Shown here: positions 24,001 to 35,539 of the stretch, piece by piece
Position numbering within the stretch: position 1 is the first letter of the stretch
Layout: each line of letters opens with the position of its first letter
Assembly: GCF_014839805.1 (NCBI RefSeq)
Contig: NC_051135.1
Location: 14,449,291 to 14,513,290 of the forward strand
Direction of reading: 5' to 3'
From: Manduca sexta
Taxonomy: Eukaryota > Arthropoda > Insecta > Lepidoptera > Sphingidae
Length of the DNA stretch: 64,000 nt
Notes under the pieces: generated by a model
What the model was told of the DNA's origin: nothing
The model's input: the letters and a program-made list of their open reading frames with translations, nothing else
The model's database searches: none
Program-made: the position numbers and the translations under genes

Positions 24001-24500
24001 NNNNNNNNNNNNNNNNNNNNNNNNNNNNNNNNNNNNNNNNNNNNNNNNNNNNNNNNNNNNNNNNNNNNNNNNNNNNNNNNNNNNNNNNNNNNNNNNNNNN
24101 NNNNNNNNNNNNNNNNNNNNNNNNNNNNNNNNNNNNNNNNNNNNNNNNNNNNNNNNNNNNNNNNNNNNNNNNNNNNNNNNNNNNNNNNNNNNNNNNNNNN
24201 NNNNNNNNNNNNNNNNNNNNNNNNNNNNNNNNNNNNNNNNNNNNNNNNNNNNNNNNNNNNNNNNNNNNNNNNNNNNNNNNNNNNNNNNNNNNNNNNNNNN
24301 NNNNNNNNNNNNNNNNNNNNNNNNNNNNNNNNNNNNNNNNNNNNNNNNNNNNNNNNNNNNNNNNNNNNNNNNNNNNNNNNNNNNNNNNNNNNNNNNNNNN
24401 NNNNNNNNNNNNNNNNNNNNNNNNNNNNNNNNNNNNNNNNNNNNNNNNNNNNNNNNNNNNNNNNNNNNNNNNNNNNNNNNNNNNNNNNNNNNNNNNNNNN
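24001..24500. other. Assembly gap, exactly 500 N
   Basis: A round-number gap, so its length is probably arbitrary. AT-rich coding sequence ends on the left and GC-rich retrotransposon begins at once on the right. The two sides may not be adjacent in the genome. Confidence 0.99.
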
Positions 24501-24546
24501 GCGCGGGCGCGTGGTTGATGTTCGCCTGGAGGAAACTTAGGTCCAT
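24501..24546 (-). CDS. R1-clade LINE ORF2, first codons only
   Basis: On the minus strand an ATG at 24546 starts MDLSFLQANINHAPA and runs into the gap. LQANINH is the usual opening of the apurinic-like endonuclease domain in ORF2 of R1-clade non-LTR retrotransposons. The rest, which would carry endonuclease and reverse transcriptase, is in the gap or missing. It starts about 35 bases after the end of the ORF1 frame. Confidence 0.7.
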
Positions 24547-24580
24547 TACTGATGGGCGATCCTCCCGTCCATCTCGGCCT

Positions 24581-26409
24581 CTACACTGGTTGCGGTGGGC
24601 TCGCCGCCTGCGGCTGGGACAGAACCTCAGCCGCGGCGGCATTCCTTCCTTGGGGGGCGGCGCCGGTTGCGTCGGGAGGGGCCGAACAAGCCGTCCCCCC
24701 GAGCCGGTGCCTGGCGGGCCTGCCGGCGGCAGCGCAGACTGCGCAGTTCGCCGGGGCCTTGCACTCGCGGGCTTTGTGGCCCGCCTGACCGCAGCGATAG
24801 CACAACTCGCTGCGGTCCACTGCGCAATCGCAGCGCTCCCTAACGTGCCCGCTCTCCGAATTTGCCCAACTTTTATCGCTCCACGGCGCACTCACCGGCC
24901 GGAGGGGCCGCTGCGACTGATTCTGGGTGGCTGTATAGTCCAGCTCACTTAGCAGCCGCAGTTCCACGGTCTTCGTGGGCCGGGAGATTCTGATATCTTC
25001 CGACCCGCGAAACACTCCCTCAGCCTTGCGGCGAAGTCGGCCCTCTTCTGAGTTAGCCCCGGGCACCTCGTACATTGGGCGCCCGTGGCCGCAAACTTCG
25101 GTCTCAGCCTGGTAATGTCCAGGCCGGTGAGGTCTACCGGTTCTGTGCGTCCGTCAGCACGCCCTTATACGTCATGCCTTTCGCCACCGCCGCCGGTGTA
25201 GAGATATTATTACGGCCGCAGAGCGTGGCGGCCGCAGTTTTGGCTCCGCCCGACGTGTGTTGATGTGGCGGTTGCGTGTTTGCCGCTGATGTCGGAGCGG
25301 GCCTTTCCTTCTTCTTTCTGTTCTTTTGGCCACCACGACCCACGGCGTTTCCATCGAGGTCGGGCCGGCGGCGGCGGGGCGGGGCTCCGGAGCGGCTTGT
25401 GCTGGCGTGTCCTTCTTCGTCTTTTTCTTCTTTCCCCTGTTTTTGCCGGGGCCCTGGAAGGACCAGGGACAGCGGTTGGCGGCGCGCTGGGGGCCCAGTC
25501 GCAGGAGGGCGGAGGGGCGGAGCTGGTACGGCTGGTCCTTTCGCCTTCCCCTTCCCCTTGTTCTTCGCCGGTTTGCCGTTGTTAGGCGCCCCTCCTACAA
25601 AGCCGCTCGTCACAGGGAGCTGCGTGTCCCCGGGGGCGGCCTTCTTTTCGTGGGCCAGAGTGGGCCTATGGGCTGGCCCCATCAGGGCCGACTCCACCCT
25701 GGCCTGGACTCTAGCCTCCACCATTGCCCACAATTCTTCTGTCGGGGCTTTACTGGATGACGCCTCCAGCTCGTCTAACCTGCGGCGGAGCGAGGCGTTC
25801 TTCTTCAGCCCTTTGACGGTAGCTTCGAGGCGGGCGCTTTCCTCCTTAGCCTTTTTCTTTCCTCTTCGAGGCGGGCTATCGCGGCAGACTCGGGCTGCTC
25901 CACGTACCGATGATGAGGTTGATCACCCGGTTTAGGGCCTTCTGTGAAGTTCCCTTCAGATTGCCCGATTTCCTTACGATTGCCCGCACAATCTGCCCGC
26001 ACTCTCTAAGGTCCTCCTTAAGGACGGGGCGGTCCTCGTCCGCGTCGGCCCTGGGAGGTAATGGCGATTTTACGTGGCGAAGTCGCTCATCCAGTTCTTC
26101 GGTGGCGCTTTCTTCGCGCCTCCTCTCGCTTCAGGCGGTCGCGTTCTTTCTGCGCCTTCTTAAGCCCGGCGTATTTACCGACCGAGGAGGACGCCCTCTC
26201 CCTCGGCCGTCGGTTGCTAGTGTCTTCGGCGCCGGCTCGTCAGGTGTCACTAGTGTGAAGTGTAGTGACACACTGTCAATCGAGCGGGAATGCCTCCTCC
26301 AGAGCCTCCTGCTCCGGACGGAAGAGACACTTCCGCTCGACTCTGAATCTACGTCTGTGATTGTGGCCCCGGATGTTCCGGCCACTCCCTCCATTGGCCT
26401 TTCAGCCAC
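24581..26409 (-). pseudogene. R1-clade LINE ORF1 (gag-like), broken into several frames
   Basis: Four minus-strand frames in different phases run in order: 26409-26131 (Ser-rich N-terminus), 26002-25805 (basic coiled-coil-like, EERKRLRRKA), 25733-25134 (Lys/Pro-rich linker) and 25075-24581. The last has the gag core (YEVPG, ISRPTKTVELR) and CCHC zinc knuckles (CYRCGQAGHKAREC, followed by CAVCAAAGRPARH). ORF1 protein binds element RNA and, in R1-clade elements, helps direct it to its target. The phase changes mean at least three indels: either a dead copy, or assembly errors in GC-rich sequence. Confidence 0.75.
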
Positions 26410-27063
26410 TCCCTCTACATCGTCTTCACGTCGTTGGGCTTACCGCCCACCGACCACCGCCTCTCGGACGGAACCGGGTAGGCAATCTCGTCAAAATGAT
26501 CGTTGGTTTTAAAGTTAAGAGAATCCATTTTGAGTCCCACGAGTATGGGGAAAGGGTGGTCCGCCCAGGCAGTGCCCTGTACCTGGGTAAGCCTAGCGTA
26601 ACCCGCACAGAGTGTCGGCCGGTACTCTGGCGGGGTCGCACTCGAGACCGAACCCATCGGCCATGCATCCCTCGCGGTGCGCCGCCGCTTGGGATTCGGG
26701 GTGATTTTTATAGAGGTTTTCTTCCTCGCGGTCCGGGCGGTTAAGCCAAGACCCTCGGTCCAGCAGGAGCGCGAGACATATCCACAGACCTCCACACCGG
26801 GTTACGATCTGCGACGGCGACAATGGGAGAGAGAGTCCCCACCGCCTGCTCGGGGCGGGGTGAGCGCACCGAGCCCGTCGACACCTCCGGACAGAACCGG
26901 GGCCCGCCAAGATGGGCCAATCTCACGCAAACTACAACACGGCGGCCGCCGCAAGGCGACGACCGCCAACCACGGTTGTCAGGATATAGCCAGCGCGCAG
27001 ATCAGCCTGATCGGTCTGATCGACGCGCCGTTGCCCAGGGTGCACCACGAGGAGGTTTCCTGA

Positions 27064-28020
27064 CCTAGCACCCCAGCCCCTGGCAACCTAACCTAACCTG
27101 GCAACCCTGGCCTAACCCCTGGCCTGGCCTCAACCAACCTTACAACTGGCCAACCAGCCTGGCCTGGCCTGGCCTACAACCTGGCCTGGCCAGCCTGGCC
27201 TGGCCTGGCCTGGCCTGGCCTGGCCTGGCCTGGCCTGGCCTGGCCTGGCCTGGCCTGGCCTGGCCTGGCCTGGCCTGGCCTGGCCTGGCCTGGCCTGGCC
27301 TGGCCTGCAACCAACCTGGCCTGGCCTGGCCTGGCCTGGCCTGGCCTGGCCTCCTGGCCTGGCCTGGCCTGGCCTGGCCTGGCCTGTGGCCTGGCCTGGC
27401 CTGGCCTGGCCTGGCCTGGCCTGGCCTGGCCTGGCCTGGCCTGGGCCTGGCGGCCTGGCCTGGCCTGGCCTGGCCTGGCCTGGCCTGGCCTGGCCTGGCC
27501 TGGCCTGGCCTGGCCTGGCTGGCCTGGCCTGGCCTGGCCTGGCCTGGCCTGGCCTGGCCTGGCCTGGCCTGGCCTGGCCTGGCCTGGCCTGGCCTGGCCT
27601 GGCCTGGCCTGGCCTGGCCTGGCCTGGCCTGGCCTGGCCCCTGAGCCTGGCCTGGCCTGGCCTGGCCTGGGCCTGGGGCCTGGGCCTGAGGCCTCTGGAG
27701 GCCTGGGCCTGGGCCTGGGCCTGGGCCTGAGGCCTGGGCCTGGGCCTGAGGCCTGGAGCCTGGGCCTGGCCTGGAGGCCTGGGCCTGAGGCCTGGGCCCA
27801 AGGCCTGGGCCTGGAGGCCTGGGCCTGGGCCTGGGCCTAAGGCCTGGGCCTGGGCCTGGGCCTGGGCCTGGGCCTGGCCTGAGCCTGAGGCCTGGGCCTG
27901 GGGCCTGGGCCTGGAGGCCTGGGGCCTGGGCTAGGCCTGGGCCTAAGGCCTGAAGCCTGGAGGCCCTGGAGGCCTGAAGCCTGGCCTGGCCTGGCCTAAA
28001 CCTAAACCTAAGCCTGGCCT
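27064..28020. repeat. CCTGG/CCTGGG satellite edged by CCTAA telomere-like units
   Basis: About 0.95 kb of tandem 5- and 6-mers. 27128-27660 is mostly CCTGG (reverse strand CCAGG). 27661-27990 is mostly CCTGGG with AGGCCT interruptions. The outer edges carry CCTAACCTAACCTGG (27087-27101) and CCTAAACCTAAACCTAAG (about 27994-28011), which are the insect telomere unit CCTAA and close variants. The interior differs from CCTAA by AA to GG. All frames on both strands stay open (repeats of GQARP and GLAWP), which is an effect of the repeat, not a gene. Confidence 0.9.
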
Positions 28021-28405
28021 GATGCATCTGGGGGTCGGGTGGTCGCCAACAAACTGGTTAAATGGATTTAGACATGTAAATAACAAGAGACAAAAAAAAG
28101 CTAAGTTCAATAATATTGATATTTATTTTTATTGTGGCTATTGTCATATCTAACGACTCTACCAATTCTGCCGACCCAGCGCACTCTCTGACCTTGAACA
28201 TATACATAACACGCAATAACATGGCGCCAATTGCGGGAGTAGCTGACATCGCTCCACGAGATGCGCCGTCGAGCCCGCGCCCTCGCACGCACTTGGATTC
28301 TAGTATCGAATTCAGTTAGTTACGATCTAGTTATGGTTTGGTTCTAATTAAAGTTATAATTAAATGTATAAGTAATGAATGATGGAAAGTAATCAACTAT
28401 TTGCC

Positions 28406-29813
28406 ACAAAAATCCTGATGTTAGATTTATGGTTTTTTAATCACGCTGTCTCTTAGCGTGCTTAACTTATGTGAATGAACTACGTCACAGCTGATGATAT
28501 TATTACCGAACCTATAGAGTTAAGAAGGTCAGCTCACAAATGAACTCTCAATACGTTCACCGACATGGTTGCAGCAGTTCATTGAGGTCGGTGGAATTTG
28601 GAAATAAGATACGCAAATTACTACAAAAACGGTCCCTATCCCCCAAAACAAACGAACGGTAAACGACATCAATAAATACCGTATACAATAAATAAATACC
28701 GTCATGCAAGTGTATCGAAAGGAATTAAGTATTTTGTGTGTGCTATTGCCTCTTTCTCGCCTAAACACGCAGTGTTATCAGTGTATTGCTAAATCGACAT
28801 AGCATTTCAAAAAAATATAATTCTGATATTAGATTTTTTTTATTACATGATGTTCTAACAGATTAACATACACTAGGGTGTTTGACAATTTTTAAAATGT
28901 ATGTACGATAGAGGACTATTATTCACTTATAGCATGAATTATATTTTTATTGTTAAAATATGCTCAATTTATTAAATATCCGTGGTTTCTTTTGTCATTT
29001 ATAATTTCGCGCTAAAACGCGTTGTCACGTGACGTTATCCCTTTGTGATGCCATCGCTCATATACAAACATTCGTGACAGTTGTGGCACCTAACCTGCAC
29101 CTTACAACAAAACAAATTGTCTACGATTTATATCTGCTAGTTGTTACTTTTCCCACAAAAAATGAACATGCCAGCATATAAATATTGTTCAGTGCCTGTA
29201 CGTAAAAACTCAACACCACATAATCCCGATAAATTGTTCATTCATGTGCCAAAATCAAAGATTTAAGAAAGACGTGGTGGACTTTAGCACGACGAGATCC
29301 AAAATATACGTTGGATAAATCGCGATTTATTTTTGTCAAGTTCATTTCAATGTAAGTTTATTGTTGTACATTATGTTATAAATGTTGTTGACACCTCAAA
29401 TAATATTTATTTTTAATATAAGTGTCAAATATAAACTATGGTTTTTGTAACCTCGGTTTTTTTAAAGTTATGAGTGCGTGCCATCTGTTGTTCTATGTGT
29501 CATGCAGTCGTTACTATATATTTATTGTATTGAATGATGTAATGTTTATGAGAGATGACGTCACTAGGAATGGCGGCTAGTATCGCGTCGTTTTAGGCCG
29601 CGAGGGATACAGATTAAAAATTAAAATTTTAATGACGTGTATAAAATATTTACAATAAGTTTAAAACAAAAGAATCTATTTGATAAATATTGTCGCCCAC
29701 TATTCTTTCTCCTGGAGCAGTTTTATATTTTTTGGTTACACCAGTCAAACACCCTATTGTATTACAAAATAAAATAAGTAAGGATTTATGATGAAATGAT
29801 TAATGAAAAGTCG
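28406..29813. repeat. Interspersed repeat family E, copy 1, split by a THAP-containing element
   Basis: Matches 31112-31823 block by block: ATCACGCTGTCTCT, GTGAATGAACTACGTCACAG, GGTTGCAGCAGTTCATTGAG, TCTTTCTCGCCTAAAC, TTACATGATGTTCTAACAG, and the end AATGATTAATGAAAAGTC. The insertion 28874-29756 interrupts it between TTCTAACAG and TTGTATTACAAAAT. Copy 2 shows the uninterrupted order, which dates the insertion as later than this copy. Confidence 0.75.
28876..29754 (+). mobile_element. DNA transposon relic with THAP domain, 879 bp
   Basis: Exact inverted ends GGGTGTTTGAC and GTCAAACACCC, flanked on both sides by TA. It sits inside repeat family E, whose second copy lacks it. A short open stretch from ATG 29162 encodes PAYKYCSVPVRKN, then DKLFIHVPKSK and, after an indel, a DPKYTLDKSRFIF-like stretch. 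This matches the start of a THAP zinc-binding domain (C..., P, VPK, ARRDP), except that the second cysteine is replaced by Arg in CSVPVRKN, and a stop follows. THAP domains are the DNA-binding part of P-like and related transposases. No transposase core remains. Confidence 0.65.
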
Positions 29814-30124
29814 ACGGTTACAAAAAGACCCTGTATATCTCAGTGCATTAATAAGATGCTCGGGTTCATCAAAAAAGTTGGTAAGTCTTTCAAAAAAATG
29901 AAGACTTTAAATCGCTTTATTATGTTCTAGTTCTCAGCCGGTTCGAATACTGCAGTCAAGTATTATCCGTCCTACCAAGGGGCCGTTCAAGTATTACGTA
30001 ACGCAATTGTCGAAGATTTTTGACCTCCTCGCCCCACATTTAACGCGCCGTAACGTTTTCCTATACCGCCCTCTCCTAAAAGTTATGTAACATTAAAGTA
30101 AACTTTTTTATCTAATATTCACAA

Positions 30125-30509
30125 TAGGGTACCGGACTCATTTTTGTTCTTTACTATTATCAAATATTTACATAATATAAATTATAACACAGAAGGAATT
30201 ATTAAAATCCGGTAAAAAATCAACAAGTTATAAGACTTTGAATTTCGGTGGAAGGGGTAATTAACAAGAAACAGAAAAGAGACGAAATATCCACATGTGA
30301 CGTCATCGGGAATTACGACGCGTTCGAAAAATAGAGATGAAGCGATATCCCCACATCGCGCCCACTTCGGCACGTTACAATATTTTAAATATGAATTACT
30401 CGCTCATTTTTAATCAATTGTTATGCAGTTTTCGCAGGAGTGCTTCTTTTCGTATTATTAACCATTACATATAGAATAATGTACAAAATCAAGCATAGGC
30501 CGGTCCCTA
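30125..30509. mobile_element. 385-bp MITE-like element, copy 1
   Basis: Near-identical to 43344-43731. Ends are inverted (TAGGGTACCGG and CCGGTCCCTA). The interior contains TTTCGGTGGAAGGGGTA, CCACATGTGACGTCATCGGG and CATATAGAATAATGTACAAA. No coding capacity. Confidence 0.75.
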
Positions 30510-31111
30510 TTATGTTACGAAAAGTACCGGAAAGTCGCTAAAATACATTTGTTATCGCCTATTGTTTTATCAAGTTTGCGGTAATCCATATCTAAAGTCT
30601 ACAGTGGCGAAGGGTGAAATTTTTCAAAAGGTAACCCGGTGTAAAAATTGGCGTCAGTTAAGATAACGGGGGCAATTTATCGGAAAACAAAAACTAAGAC
30701 AACGGGTTAGTCTTGATTCGAAATTAACAAACGTTAACATATCTACTAAATTACCTCTTACGCGTAAATAACTGAAACATTTATAAAATCGAACAAAAAA
30801 CGTAGATAATTATTCTTCTTCCATTAATCACAAATATAACTACTTACTTATTAATTTGTTATAACAGCAACAAAAGTAAGTATTAAAATTATAACCACAC
30901 TACCTACCTATAAGTATCTGTTTATTTTCAAAATAAAACTGTAAATGTAATAGAAATAGGTATCACGATCGCCAAACAGACCAACAGTTTAAGTATGATA
31001 AACTTATACAGGATCATTTCGACATTGCGTTACTAAATGAAACCACAGGTTCGTGGTGATCTCTGCTAACACCGTGCAAAATATTATTCATAAGTAACGA
31101 ATATTTACGTC

Positions 31112-31823
31112 AATAATCCCGATTTTAAATTTATGGTTTTGATCACGCTGTCTCTCAGCGCGCTTAACTGAAGTGAATGAACTACGTCACAGCTGATGAT
31201 ATTATTACCGAACCTATAGGGTTCAGAAGGTCAGCTCACAAATGAACTCCCAATACGTTCACTGACTTGGTTGCAGCAGTTCATTGAGTCAATAATTAAT
31301 TACTACAAAAATATTTCGTCAATTATAAACGTTATTTTCGTTAATAAAATAGTTTTCTTACCAAAAAAATTACCTACATAATTATTAAAGTTACAAGATT
31401 TAAATCTATTGGTATCGTATCTTTTGTAGATTTTACATGATATTCCGACATGTATTTTTAATTCCAACATTAATATTTCGGTTTGTCATAATATCTAAAA
31501 GAAGACTACGTAGACATTACCGAACGTCATATTATGCTTTCTGTACCATTTCTTTGCTAGATAGACACTATGGCAACGCGTCCGAGTCTTTGACCGAGTC
31601 CGAAGAGCGCGCGATTATTCAATACAATAGTCGTACTCTTTCTCGCCTAAACTCGCAGTGTTGTCAGTATAAACATTTTACCAAAAGCTTCCTAAAACGA
31701 CACAGCATTTCAAAAATTCTATTAGATTTTTTTTATTACATGATGTTCTAACAGATTTAACACACAATTGTATTACAAAATAAAATAAGTAATAATTTAT
31801 GATGAAATGATTAATGAAAAGTC
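31112..31823. repeat. Interspersed repeat family E, copy 2 (uninterrupted)
   Basis: Same landmarks as 28406-29813 without the THAP element. It carries an extra ~200 bp between the GTTCATTGAG block and the TCTTTCTCGCC block (about 31290-31635). The open frame 31437-31751 within it is chance. Confidence 0.7.
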
Positions 31824-32044
31824 TACCTAATTAAAATAATACACAGGGAATATTTTAGTATTTTTGAAACATTATTTTAAGTAATAAAGTATAATAGAGA
31901 TTTTGGATTCAATCATTCATTTTCAATAGGCATACAGGGTATAAAATAAACAAGATATTGCACAATAAGGTAATAAAAAAAAGTTTGGTAACACTGCGAG
32001 GGCACGTGTTAGTTGTAAAACTCTGGCTCGTCAAATATCGTGTA

Positions 32045-32500
32045 CCTCCAGACTAGGGTTGCCAGGGTCAATTTGTTTAAAATCAAGAAGGTAAAACAAA
32101 TCGAGATTTAGTGTTGTAGATCGGGACATAAAAAGCAAGTTTTTTTTAAATTTAAGTTTTATGTATTGCGTTTTACAAAAAATATCACTGCCAAGTCATG
32201 CTAAAGTTGTGTTTTAATTTGGATGTCTGTTTTAACATCAAAGCACAGATCGCCGGGTAGTCGCATCTCTAAGCAAGAGAATAAAACAAAACTGTACCAC
32301 CTTCAGCGCTAGTGAGATGATACGTGCTATTTTGATTGCATTGTCGCACTCAACACAGTGATGAATGCGTAGTTTATTTTTCATAATACTTAATGGTTTT
32401 AATAATTTTATTGGTGCAAAACGGGTCACGTCCCCAGAATTCTGAAAATCGGGACATCCCGCGCAAATCGGGACATCAGGCAACTCCAGATCCTTGCCGC
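32045..32500. mobile_element. Possible hAT-like MITE
   Basis: The left end TAGGGTTGCCAGGGTC and right end GACATCAGGCAACTCCA are imperfect inverted repeats. CTCCAGAC/CTCCAGAT flanks could be an 8-bp target duplication with one mismatch. The repeated GGGACAT text inside (GATCGGGACAT, AATCGGGACATC) is typical of this kind of element. The minus-strand frame 32238-32483 is not a recognised gene. Confidence 0.45.
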
Positions 32501-32774
32501 TACTTTGTGGAATTCGCTAAACTCGTGTGTCGTGTGTTGGTCGGTCAAGCACAAACAAATTTAAAGTAGTCCCCTAAATGCGACCTTAACGTGTGTAAAA
32601 TAGAGTCTATTTTTTAAAATATTTTTTGTCATTTTAAATATTTTACGATCGCGAAGTTGCATCGTTGACGCGTACGCGAAACTGAACTAATCACAATCTA
32701 TTGATTATGTTTCTATCGGAGGCTGTCATTACGATTTTAATGTGGATTTATGAATTTGCGATAGGTACTGAATG

Positions 32775-32870
32775 GAAAAATCCAATATCATTTTGTCCGA
32801 CCCGGGATTCGATCCCGTGACCTTAGCAAAGCATCCGTACTATAATACAACTGCGGCACCGAGGTAGTCA
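32775..32870 (-). repeat. Metulj-like SINE head (family A)
   Basis: Minus-strand tRNA-like head: CCGACCCGGGATTCGATCCC is the reverse of a B-box, followed by ACAACTGCGGCACCGAGGTAGT. It matches the head at 5878-5945. The body to its left is degraded. Confidence 0.65.
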
Positions 32871-32879
32871 CAAATTAAC

Positions 32880-35480
32880 TGTATTAATAATACTTTGAAG
32901 TATGAAACAACTTTTAAAGGAACAAGCAATCTACTAAACATCATTAGGTATTGGTAAACGCATTTACTTTTTTGAAAACATGTTAAAATACCTATTGGGA
33001 CGCCGCGCCGCGCCGTGACGTATCCCGTCGCTCGACATTTTTACCTCAAACTATCACATTACCTAATTATTATCAAGATTGTAACTTCATTATTAATTGT
33101 TCGTGTGAATTGCCAGTCTTGCAGAATGATATTTTATTGTTATGAGTGTTATAAATCTAACCGTTGAACGTATTTATTATACCTATTTATCTACTAAAAT
33201 GGATGAACTACCTACATTAGAATGTGTGTGTTTTGATTTAAAAGAATGAAACCACTTTAAAATTACGGAAATCATGTGTTATGTGTACCTAACTTATGCA
33301 GTTGTGGTTGTTTGATTAGTGTCATTTGCTTATGATGATAGTTTGAGCATAGAAAATATGGTTCTAATGAAATGTGTTGATAAACGTCGCGGGAACACAT
33401 TGGATGCAGGCAGCTTTCGACAGGTCCGTCTGGAAATCTTTAGGAGAGGCCTATGTTCAACACTGGACTTTATGTGGCTGATGATGATAATGATGTTTAG
33501 GTATGTGTCTTTTTGTAACGTCGGCGTAGCGTCGTCGCTGCTGGTCTAATTGTTGATTGAGTGATGTGGCACGACACAAAATCCTAGGTAGTTAAAGCGC
33601 CGACATCAGCTGTTCGGTTGCGGCGCGGCGCGCGCGGTGCGACGAACTACCCTTGCGCTCCGAGTGTGCATCACTCGTTCGTGTGCGTGAGCATAATATT
33701 ATCAATGACTGAGTGCGATGTTGCCGCTCCGACGAATTCTAGTATAGTAGTAGTGGCAAAAGGTGTGTAAAAATAAAATGACTATTTGAATATTTATTTT
33801 GTTTGAAAATTTTACTTTTTTGTTTTTGACCTTAGGTTAGAGTAACTTATAGTAAACTGCTTCTTTCAAGATGACTTTCTCGCAGTTAAATTTAAGTCTA
33901 GGGTTACAAAATGACCCTGTATAATTATCAATTTAAATTATAATCAAGAAAGATTATTCGTTAACTATAGCTTGTATCGTGGCGCTATTTTAAATTCAGT
34001 AAAATATAATATTTATTTTCTTCTAACAAACATTTTGTGTCTAAAATCAAAACTTTCAGATCTACTTCAAATATTTTACCATCTAAATAGTAATATGTGA
34101 AATCAACGACTAATAATATACTTACGTAAAGGTAGACATTAAACTGATCACAGGTAGTTATTTCCATTATAATATACATTTATTTTTATAGTTTATAAAT
34201 AAACAAAGCGCTGGTAACTAAATATCACATAACTATAAAAAAAAAAAATTGATTTGACAATTTACAAACACCGAAACTTGGTAGCATAATAAATTATGAC
34301 GTTTGATGGACATAAAAAGTGACAACTATACATAGTCGGTTAACGTGAAGCCGAACTGGCTCGGGTTCCCTTTGCCCATATCTTCCGCACGATTCCGACA
34401 AACACTAGCATAGAAAGTCATAGAAAGTGCTGCCATCTATATTAAAAAACATAGGTAGGTAGGCAAAAGTAGGTAACTACTTGCGAGTCGCGCGCGTCGC
34501 TCAATGAAATTATCTAGACCTGTAACATTTGGAATGGGCATTTTCTTTAAATTTGTTTGCGTCGTGATGTAGCTATTAACGAATCATTTGCTGGATTCAT
34601 GTTTGGCCGTTTACTAAATATGACTCCCTGTTTCGTCACAAATGAAAAGTTTTTATTGCTTAATGCATCCAAGTTTTGTATGGTATTTCTCATTTCCTTA
34701 ATGTTTTGGAAAATTGTAATATTCGATCACACTTAGCAACTAACTAACAAAATCTACTTTTTTTAAACTCCTACAACTGATAAGCACAATAAATAAATAT
34801 ATAATAAATAATATAAAGTAGGTTTACTTTAGTAAAAGCTGACTAAACCAAATAATTAAAAAAAAATCGTTATGTATCTATTTCATTCTTCTTTCATAAA
34901 AAATACAACTTGGCGTTCATAGATAATTAATTGACTAATGGAATTAAATAAACCCAATCCACATTTTTTATAAACCGAAATTTGCAACGCTCGTCGCTCG
35001 TAGTCAAAGGAAGACGAGCGCGGCGACGCAACGCGCCTTTGGGCCGATTGCCTGGCGCAGCGAGGTCATTGCACGCAAAAACAGCTGATCGGAGGCGCAT
35101 ACGCATTACGCACATTTTATCTTTTCCATGTATACATTTCTTTAATTATAAAAATAGTTTTTCTTTTTGTTATTTCCAATGAGAAGTAAGGGTTGTGTTA
35201 GTAAATAATATCGAGTTTATTGCGTTATCACCGAAAAAAAACAAAAATTCATGAAAAGTCCGACGAAAATTCGAACGTTGGGGGTTACAGAATTTTGTAC
35301 ATAGTATTATACTGTATATTATAATGTTAAATGCTGTAATATTGAATTTTGTACCTGGTATAAGTTTTCGGTAGGCTGTCTTTTACACCCTTTAAACTTG
35401 TTTTAACATACCATAAGTGCAACTTTGTTCGCCTATACAATTAAATAAAGCATTCTATAGTATTTATTTATAGCACTCTT
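32880..35480. other. Gene-less stretch with a CpG-rich island
   Basis: No coding gene recognised. 33595-33770 is conspicuously GC/CpG-rich (GGCGCGGCGCGCGCGG at about 33624) and ends in a donor-like GGCAAAAG/GTGTGTAA, so it could be a promoter plus non-coding first exon of a plus-strand gene. That is speculation without a partner exon. 34982-35110 holds a second short GC-rich patch. Confidence 0.35.
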
Positions 35481-35486
35481 TGACCG

Positions 35487-35530
35487 ACTTCAAAAAAGGA
35501 GGAGGCTATCAACTCGACTTGCATATATTT
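35487..35530 (+). repeat. Short repeat family F (ACCGACTTCAAAAAAGGAGG)
   Basis: GACCGACTTCAAAAAAGGAG followed by GAGGCTATCAACTCGAC. Same motif at 51786-51835 (+) and, inverted, at 62826-62872. It is a frequent insect repeat end; class not assigned. Confidence 0.6.
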
Positions 35531-35539
35531 TTTTAATGT

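Larger units (their letters stand above)
24501..27063 (-). mobile_element. R1-clade non-LTR retrotransposon, 5' portion
   Basis: GC-rich block lying head-outward against the telomere-like array at 27064. Order on the minus strand: 5' untranslated region (about 27063-26410), broken ORF1 with CCHC knuckles, start of ORF2, gap. In Lepidoptera the telomere-specific LINEs TRAS and SART belong to this clade and insert into TTAGG repeats. The flank here is TTAGG-like (CCTAACCTAA at 27087-27096 on the plus strand), which makes a SART/TRAS relative attractive but unproven. The open frames on the plus strand across this block are GC-driven shadows. Confidence 0.65.

Noticed and set aside
24552..27068. 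Many plus-strand frames of 60-219 codons in the GC-rich block
   Set aside because: Shadows of GC-rich retrotransposon sequence; the CCHC knuckles and LQANINH motif are on the minus strand.
27130..28027. Long open frames of repeating GQARP and GLAWP on both strands
   Set aside because: They are translations of the CCTGG/CCTGGG satellite; open in many frames because the repeat contains no stop codon.
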